Both the position numbers and the translations under genes were made by a program. Shown piece after piece: positions 57,032 through 64,000 of a stretch of 64,000 nucleotides of DNA. Below the pieces are notes generated by a model that saw only the letters and a list, made by a program, of their open reading frames with translations, was not told the DNA's origin and did not search any database. Where the stretch lies: assembly GCF_041734735.1 (NCBI RefSeq), contig NC_134905.1, forward strand, positions 10,958,214 to 11,022,213, written 5' to 3'. The stretch's first letter is position 1. Every line of letters starts with the position of its first letter. Source of the stretch: Babylonia areolata (lineage: Eukaryota > Mollusca > Gastropoda > Neogastropoda > Buccinidae).

Positions 57032-59090
57032 GAGAATGGAGCGAGAGAGTGGGGGTGACAAAAGAATGGAGAAGGAGATGAGTAAAAGAGTTGAGCCTGA
57101 GCGAGAGGAGAAAAATGCGACACGGAAAAAAGACTGATAAACAGATCCGGGGGCGTTCAGAGACTAGCCAGACAACTCTCCGCTCCTCAATGCAGCTCAG
57201 CACTTCTCCAAGACAAAGATCGGAGACGCTCAAGCGTCGCCGTTCTGGGAAGACCAGCAGCCCAGAGACCTCTGGCAAGCAAGCAAAGCGAGAAGGTACT
57301 CTGGCTGACCGGCCTCCACCCCCAGAATATTATAACCAGGATGAGGAGGTATGCGACTGACCGTTCACACTGTTTCCTATTCAAACCCTCAACGACCCGA
57401 CTTCGATTTATGGACTATGATTTATGACTGCGCCTTTGGGAAGAAAAACTGTATCCTGATGAGAAGCTTGTTAGATATAATGTATAATGAAATAATACAA
57501 ACCCTTTAAATGGATAACAATTACTTCAGTTGATGTTAGAGGATTGAACATTGTTTTAAAAAGATCTTCAATATTCCATTATCTGAAAAACAAACGCTAC
57601 GACATTATCTGTATACAAGAAACTCACTTAGCGAAAACTGACGTACCAATCTGTGAAGAACATTTGGGAGGGAAAGCCTTTTATAATGAAGGAACGAACA
57701 GAAGTAATGGAGAAGTTATCCTAATTTCCATGTACTTCACTGGAAAGGCAAATTTAAAACTGGCACAGTAACAAATGACAGATACGACTTTATTTTAGCA
57801 AATGAATATGCACCTAGCATCTCTAGGGAAGAGCTTGCCTTTTTTGATGAACTGCATGAACAACTAACTGCTCTTAGCGATAGCAATCTCCTTCTAATGA
57901 TAGACTTTAACTGTGTGCTTGATAATCAGTTAGATATAATAGCAGGTCAGCCTCGTCATGATACTGAAGTTAACAAGATTAATGAATTAATTAAGTCTTT
58001 AGAACTGACAGATACCTGGAGGACTTTCCATGATATAATAAAGCAACAAAAACCACAGCAGAAGCAGGAGTAATCCATCCATTGCCAGGCGTGCAGATTA
58101 TTGTTTCGCCTCAGAGGGCATGATGCACTTCTGCCTATCTTGCGACTCCAGCGCGTTCCTAGCTCTGATCATGAAGCGATAGTGATAGACAGAACTTATT
58201 GATAACGTTTTATCACGTGGTTCAGGCTACTGGAAAATTAACAACAGCTGTCTGAAGAACAAGATATTTATCCAACAAATGAATAATCTCCTTGAAACCT
58301 CTATTGATAAATACAGCAACGAATATGATTCTAACATAACAAGATGGGAACTATGCAAAGTTGACATAAATTTTGTATTGAATTTCGGAAACAACTCTAT
58401 TGTCAAAATCGTAATGAAATTCAACATATACAAAAGCAGATGAAAGAAAAGGAAGAACTGTTAAACAAGAATCCAAAGAATGTAGAAGTAGGGTCGCGTT
58501 TGTTGCAGCTGAAGCAAAATATTACAGTTGGAGAAAGCAAAAGGAGCTCAGGTACGATCAAGAATAAAGTGGATTGAAGAGGTGGAAAGCAACACAAAAT
58601 ATTTTTGTGGTTTAAAAAATGTAGGGGGGAAAGAAAGATTATAACTCGATTATGTAAAGGAAACTGCTGATATCATAACAGACCATAACGACATTTTACA
58701 CGAACAGATATTCTACAAAAATCACTGCAACCAAAATACTGCGGTAGAAAATGTTACAGAGGCAGCCAATACCGTCACAGAAAATGAAACATCCCATGAT
58801 TAAATGAAAACGACGCTTCTCTGTGTGAAGGTATGGTGTTCATAGCAGAAACAACGCATGCACTGACCAAGTTAAAACATGGATCAGCACCTGGAAGTGA
58901 TGGAATTACTATCGAATATCTTAAATTCTTTTGGAATAGATTAGCTAAATTAGTTACAGACTCATTTGTTGAATCATTTCACACAGGAGAACTACCATTC
59001 ACACAAAAGCAAGGAATAATCACTCTGTTACACAAAGGTAAAGACCTAGATAGGGACAAGCTAGATCACGCGATTGACCTCTAAAGCTTT

Positions 59091-59437
59091 TGATTTTGGT
59101 TCCAAAACATTTATGCCAAACGTATTCGAAGTATTTGGTTTTGGTACCAACTTTCACAGATGGGTATAATAATAATAATAATAATAATGGTATTTATATT
59201 GCGCTGAATCTTGTGCAGTGACAAATCAAAGCGCTTTCGCACCAGTCATTCACATGCATGCATAACTCCAAAAGTGGAGAAACTGAAGACAAGGAAGAGG
59301 CAGGGAAGGGAAGCTCATGTCTTCTAATGTTAACACTGTCGTCTTCAAATCATTATATTCGTGCTTCTTAGAATCTGTTTTGACTTTTTCAATTATGCGC
59401 TGGTGTGGAAGTCTGAGTGTGAAGTTTTAGAATGTTC
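59091..59437 (-). mobile_element. short CR1/L2-type LINE tail and spacer
   Basis: 59167-59312 repeats the tail of the copies at 54.5 and 59.44 kb: an ATT-type tail, then GCGCTGAATCTTGTGCAG and CACCAGTCATTCACATGCAT on the + strand. The rest (59091-59166 and 59313-59437) is unassigned AT-rich DNA. Confidence 0.65.
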
Positions 59438-60635
59438 TAATAATAATAATAATAATAATGGTATTTATATAGCGCTGAATCTTGTGCAGAGACAAATCAA
59501 AGCGCTTTCGCACCAGTCATTCACACGCATGCGTAACTCTAAAACTGTAGAAACTAAAGACAAGGAAGAGGCAGGCAAGGGAGGCTATTTTGGGAAGAGG
59601 TGGGTTTTAAGACCAGACTTGAAAGAGCTGAGTGTGGAGACTTGACAAAGCGAAAGAGGAAGTTCATTCCAATTGCAAGGTCCAGAGACAGAGAAAGAAC
59701 GGCGGCCAACAGTCGCGTGTTTGAATCTGGGTATGTGTAAACTGAGTGGATCCGAAGCCGATCGTAGTAAGCGAGATGGAGTGTAGAGGTGAAGGCAGCC
59801 GCAGAGACTGGAAGGGGCAGATTTGTGAATACATTTATAACATAGAGTGCTGATCTTGTACTTTATTCTGTGTGAGACAGGGGGCCTGTGGAGATGTTGC
59901 AAAACAGGAGTGATGTGCTCAGATCTTTTCTTTCTAAGGACGAGTCGGGCAGCAGAGTTTTGAATACACTGAAGAGACTGAATGGATGAACCAGGCAAAC
60001 CAGACAATAGTTACAGTAGTCAAGGCGAGAGAGAATGAGAGAAACGAGACAAGTCTAGATGTTGCATCAATGGACAGATATTTCCGGATGGAACTGATGC
60101 GCCGCAATTGACAGTAGCAGGATTGACATGTCTGACTGATACATTTTTTGCATGGACAGTGTGTTGTCAAGGACAATGCCGAGGTTCCTGAATGAACTGG
60201 AAAGAGGGATGGATGTACTGCCAAGTTTTAATTGTGTCAGCTGTAATGCAAGAGAGTTTCTGTTTGGTTCCTATGACCATTGCTTCAGTTTTGTCCCCGT
60301 TCAATTGTAATTTATTTTGAGTCATCCAGTTTTGAATGTCCAAGAAGCAGCTGGATGTTTCTTGCAAGAGCGATAACAGTTTTTTTGGGATATCACTCTT
60401 CTGGAGTTGAGTGTCATCAGCATAAGAATGATGACTAACATTATGGCAGTTGATAATTTCAGCGTGAGGAGCAGTGTACAGTGTGAAGAGCACTGGGCCT
60501 AAAACAGATCCCTGTGGCACTTCATGTTCCATTTTAACGGGTTCAGACTGGAAATTAACAACAATCACAGACTGGAATCGATCAGTGTGAAACGATTTGA
60601 ACCAGTTTAGAACAGTGCCGTTGAACACCAAATAT
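59438..60635 (-). mobile_element. CR1/L2-type LINE, 5'-truncated, with RT motif C
   Basis: About 1.2 kb on the - strand. From 60631 it reads FNGTVLNWFKSFHTDRFQSV, EVPQGSVLGPVLFTLY, catalytic YADDTQL, LDIQNWMTQNKLQLNGDKTE; after frame breaks, CIQNSAARLVLRKKRSEHIT and FSVSGPCNWNELPLSL, ending SSFKSGLKTHLFPK. The 3' tail is (ATT)n at 59440-59458. It is inserted within a + strand L1/Tx1-like LINE. Confidence 0.85.
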
Positions 60636-60765
60636 AAATTATTTTAAATAAAGAGAGTTCATGTTTTATAAACCACGGTGAATGGATTTCTGAACCTTTC
60701 AATGTTTCATGTGGTATTAGACAAGGATGCCCTTTTCAACCATAGCGTTTGTTTTAACTGTAGAC
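60636..60765 (+). mobile_element. L1/Tx1-like LINE RT segment, continuation
   Basis: Reads NHGEWISEPFNVSCGIRQGC and PF, the RT motif around RQGCPLSP of L1/Tx1-type elements, then runs straight into the 34-bp satellite. Probably the same LINE as 56340-59090. Confidence 0.6.
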
Positions 60766-63700
60766 AGTCATTAATCTACCAACACATCTCCCCAACGACA
60801 GACCCATGAATCTACCGACACATCTCCCCAACGACAGTCATGAATCTACCAACACATCTCCCCAACGACAGTCATGAATCTATCAACACATCTCCCCAAC
60901 GACAGTCATGAATCTATCAACACATCACCCCAATGACAATAATTAATCTACCAACACAACTACCCAATGAGTCATTAATCTATCAACACATCTACCCAAC
61001 GACACTTATTAATCTACCAACACATCTCCCCAACGAGTCATTAATTTACCAACAGATCTCCCCAACGACAGTCATTAATCTACCAAGACGTCTCCCCAAC
61101 GACAGTCAATAATCTACCAACACTTCTCCCAAACGACAGTCATTAATCTACCGACACATCTCCCCAACGACAGCCCCATTAATCTACCAACACATCTCCC
61201 CAACGACAATCATTAATCTACCAACACATCTCCCTGCCGACAGCCCCATGAATCTACCAACACATCTCCGCAACAGCAGCCCCATGAATCCACCAACACA
61301 TCTCCCCAACGACAGTCATTAATCTACCAACACATCTCCCTGCCGACAGCCCCATGAATCTACCAACACATCTCCGCAACAGCAGCCCCATGAATCCACC
61401 AACACATCTCCCCAACGACAGTCATTAATCTACCAACACATCTCCCCAACAACAGTCATTAATCTACCAACACATCTTCCCACCAACACATCTCCCCAAC
61501 TTGACCACAGCCCCATTAATCTACCAATACATCTCCCCAACAACAGTCATTAATCTACCAACACATCTCCGCAACAACAGCCCCATTAATCTACCAACAC
61601 ATCTCCCCAACGACAGTTTTTAATCTACAAACACATCTCCCCAACAACAGTCATTAGTCTATGAACACATCTCCCCAACGAGTCATTAATGTACGAACAC
61701 ATCTCCCCGATGACAGTCATTAATCTACCAACACATCCCCCAACGACAGTCATTAATCTACCAACACATCTTCCCACCAACACATCTCCCCAACGACAGC
61801 CCCATTAATCTACTAACACATCTCCCCAACAACAGTCATAAATCTACCAACACATCTCCCCAACGACAGTCATTAATCTACCAACCCATCTCCCCACCTA
61901 CAGCCCTATTAATCTACTAACGCATCTCCCCAACGAGTCATTAATCTACCAACACATCTCCTCGACGACAGTCATTAATCTACCAACACATCTCCCCAAC
62001 AACAGCCCCACAAATCTACCAACACATCTCCCCTAACGACAGTCATTAATCTACCAACACATCTCCCGAAAGACAGTCATTAATCTACCAACACATCCCC
62101 CGAATGACAGCCATTAATCTACAAACACATCTCCTCAATGTCAGCCCCATGAATGTACCAACACATCTCCCCGACAATAGTCATTAATCTAACAACACAT
62201 CTCCCCAACAAGTCATTAATCTACCAACACATCTATCCAACAATAGTCATTAATCAACCAACACATCTCCCGGACAACAGCCCCATGTATCTACCAACAC
62301 ATCTCTCCAACGAGTCATTAATCTACAAACACATCTCCCCAACTACAGTCATTAATCTACCAACACATATCCCCAACGACAGTCATTAATCTACCAACAC
62401 ATCTCCCCAATGACAGTCATTAATCTACCCACACATTTCCCCAACGACAGTCATTAATCTACCAACACATCTCCCCAACTACAGCCATTAATCTACCAAC
62501 ACATCTCCCCAATGACAGTCATTAATCTACCAACACATCTCCCCAATGACAGTCATTAATCTACCAACACGTCTTCCCAACGACAGTCCCATTAATCTAC
62601 CAACACTTCTCCCAACGACAGTCATTAATCTACGAAGACATCTCCGCAACGACAGTCATTAATCTACCAAGACGTCTCCCCAACGACAGTCAATAATCTA
62701 CCAACACTTCTCCCAAACGACAGTCATTAATCTACCAAGACGTCTCCCCAACGACAGTCAATAATCTACCAACACTTCTCCCAAACGACAGCCCCATGAA
62801 TCTACCAACACATCTCCCCAATGACAGCCCCATTAATCTACTAACACATGTCCCTAACGACAGTCATTAATCTACCAACACATCTCCCCAACGACAGCTC
62901 CATGAAACTACCAACACATCCCCCCAACGACAGTCATTAATCTACCAACACATTTCCCCAACAACAGTCATTAATCTACCAACACATCTTCCCACCAACA
63001 CATCTCCCCAACGACAGTCATCAATCTACCAACACATCTCCCCAACAACAGTCATTAATCTACCAACACATCTCCCCAACGACAGCCCCATTAATCTACC
63101 AACACATCTCCCCAATGACAGTCATTAATCTACCAACACATTTCCCCAACAACAGTCATTAATCTACCAACACATCTCCCCAACGACAGCCCCATTAATC
63201 TACCAACACATCTCCCCAACGACAGTCATTAATCTACCAACACATTTCCCCAACAACAGTCATTAATCTACCAACACATCTTCCCACCAACACATCTCCC
63301 CAACGACAGTCATAAATCTACCAACACATCTCCCCAACAACAGCCCCATTAATCTACCAACACATCTCCCCAACGACAGTTATTAATCTACCAACACATC
63401 TCCCCAACGACAGTCATAAATCTACCAACACATCTCCCCAACAACAGCCCCATTAATCTACCAACACATCTCCCCAACGACAGTTATTAATCTACCAAGA
63501 CATCTCCCCAACGACAGTCATTAATCTACCAACACATCTCCCCAACGAGTTATTAATCTACGAACAAATCTCCCCAACGACAGTCATTAATCTACCAACA
63601 CATCGCCCCAATGATAGACCCATTAATCTACCAACATATCTTCCTGATGACAGTCAGTAATCTACCAACACATCTCCCCAATGACAGTCAATAATCTACC

Positions 63701-64000
63701 AACACATCTCCCCAACGACAGTTATTAATCTACGAACACGTCTTCCCAACGACAGTCCCATTAATCTACCAACACTTCTCCCAACGACAGTCATTAATCT
63801 ACGAAGACATCTCCCCAACGACAGTCATTAATCTACCAAGACGTCTCCCCAACGACAGTCAATAATCTACCAACACTTCTCCCAAACGACAGTCATTAAT
63901 CTACCGACACATCTCCCCAACGACAGCCCCATTAATCTACCAACACATCTCCCCAACGACAATCAATAATCTACCAACACATCTCCCCGCCGACAGCCCC
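60766..64000. repeat. 34-bp satellite array running off the window
   Basis: Roughly 95 copies of GACAGTCATTAATCTACCAA then CACATCTCCCCAAC, period about 34. Common variants: AGTC-ATTAATC versus AGCCCCATTAATC or AGCCCCATGAATC, a shortened AACGAGTCATTAATC form, and an inserted CTTCCCACCAACACATC. Several multi-unit blocks recur (for example the CAAGACGTCTCCCC block at about 61084, 62670, 62735 and 63838). The array continues past the window end. Open frames in it are not genes. Confidence 0.95.

Larger units (their letters stand above)
56340..59090 (+). mobile_element. L1/Tx1-like LINE, degraded, 5' two-thirds
   Basis: ORF1: 56359-56589 (FIKSKDIPNVTNDLCCGLCI, TAGQGSVAGAQLMNGLW), then a CCHC knuckle CSICLKKDHHASQC at about 56911-56952, then a basic Ser/Arg tail (57091-57360). 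ORF2: endonuclease start at about 57515 (ITSVDVRGLN, RYDIICIQETHLAK), broken EN at 57780-58200, RT entry at 58833-59084 (LKHGSAPGSDGITIEYLKFF, ITLLHKGKDLDRDKLD). Many frame breaks. The element is cut at about 59090 by other insertions; a matching RT segment resumes at about 60640. Confidence 0.7.

Noticed and set aside
60766-64000. Possible repeat-protein gene in the 34-bp array
   Set aside because: The period is not a multiple of three and frames break constantly; open stretches are chance.

Overview
The window looks like nuclear DNA of an invertebrate animal, most likely a lophotrochozoan and probably a gastropod mollusc. It has short host exons with GT-AG introns, tRNA-derived SINEs, many decayed APE-type LINEs, TTAA-target (piggyBac-like) and Tc1-like DNA transposons, long GT/CA microsatellites and kilobase satellite arrays. 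Nothing prokaryotic was seen. The species is inference only.

Host genes. (1) The last four coding exons of a Misshapen/NIK-type germinal-centre kinase (MAP4K4/TNIK/MINK1 group) lie on the + strand at 5315-5393, 9531-9611, 10308-10447 and 11000-11083. Together they encode the C-terminal end of the citron-homology (CNH) domain up to the stop codon. (2) Two exons with matching phase on the - strand (53728-53228 and 52985-52882) look like the 3' end of an unrecognised gene. (3) Two isolated exon-like first-exon candidates (14827-14910 and 41470-41544) are weakly supported.

Layout. 0.65-3.1 kb: DIRS-like retroelement fossil. 3.1-3.9 kb: CR1/L2-type LINE tail. 5.7-8.9 kb: an L2-type LINE in a kinase intron, split by two TTAA-flanked elements; one is an internally deleted piggyBac keeping both ends of its transposase. 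11.1-27 kb: presumed 3' UTR and downstream DNA with few genes, several tandem repeats, a hairpin-forming inverted repeat and an L1/Tx1-like LINE fragment. 27-36.3 kb: dense nest of LINE and SINE pieces containing two long foldback elements with diverged arms, one inside a SINE and one carrying a LINE with a 13-bp target duplication. 38.4-39.8 kb: CR1-like ORF1 remnant with a 13-copy 45-bp minisatellite. 41.8-47.6 kb: two Jockey/CR1-type LINE fragments, then a nearly full-length CFDP2-like endonuclease/reverse-transcriptase LINE. 48.1-52.2 kb: satellite built from 16-bp and 20-bp monomers, interrupted by an L1/Tx1-like LINE. 54.2-54.5 kb: 40-bp repeat. 54.5-60.7 kb: cluster of LINE tails, a Tc1-like relic and an L1/Tx1-like LINE. 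60.75 kb to the end: 34-bp satellite sharing a core with the 40-bp repeat.

No new multi-gene system was found. The most distinctive structures are the foldback elements, the precise TTAA insertions whose empty sites can be read from the LINE frame, TG tracts at all four kinase 3' splice sites, and two related satellites flanking a 6-kb transposon cluster.
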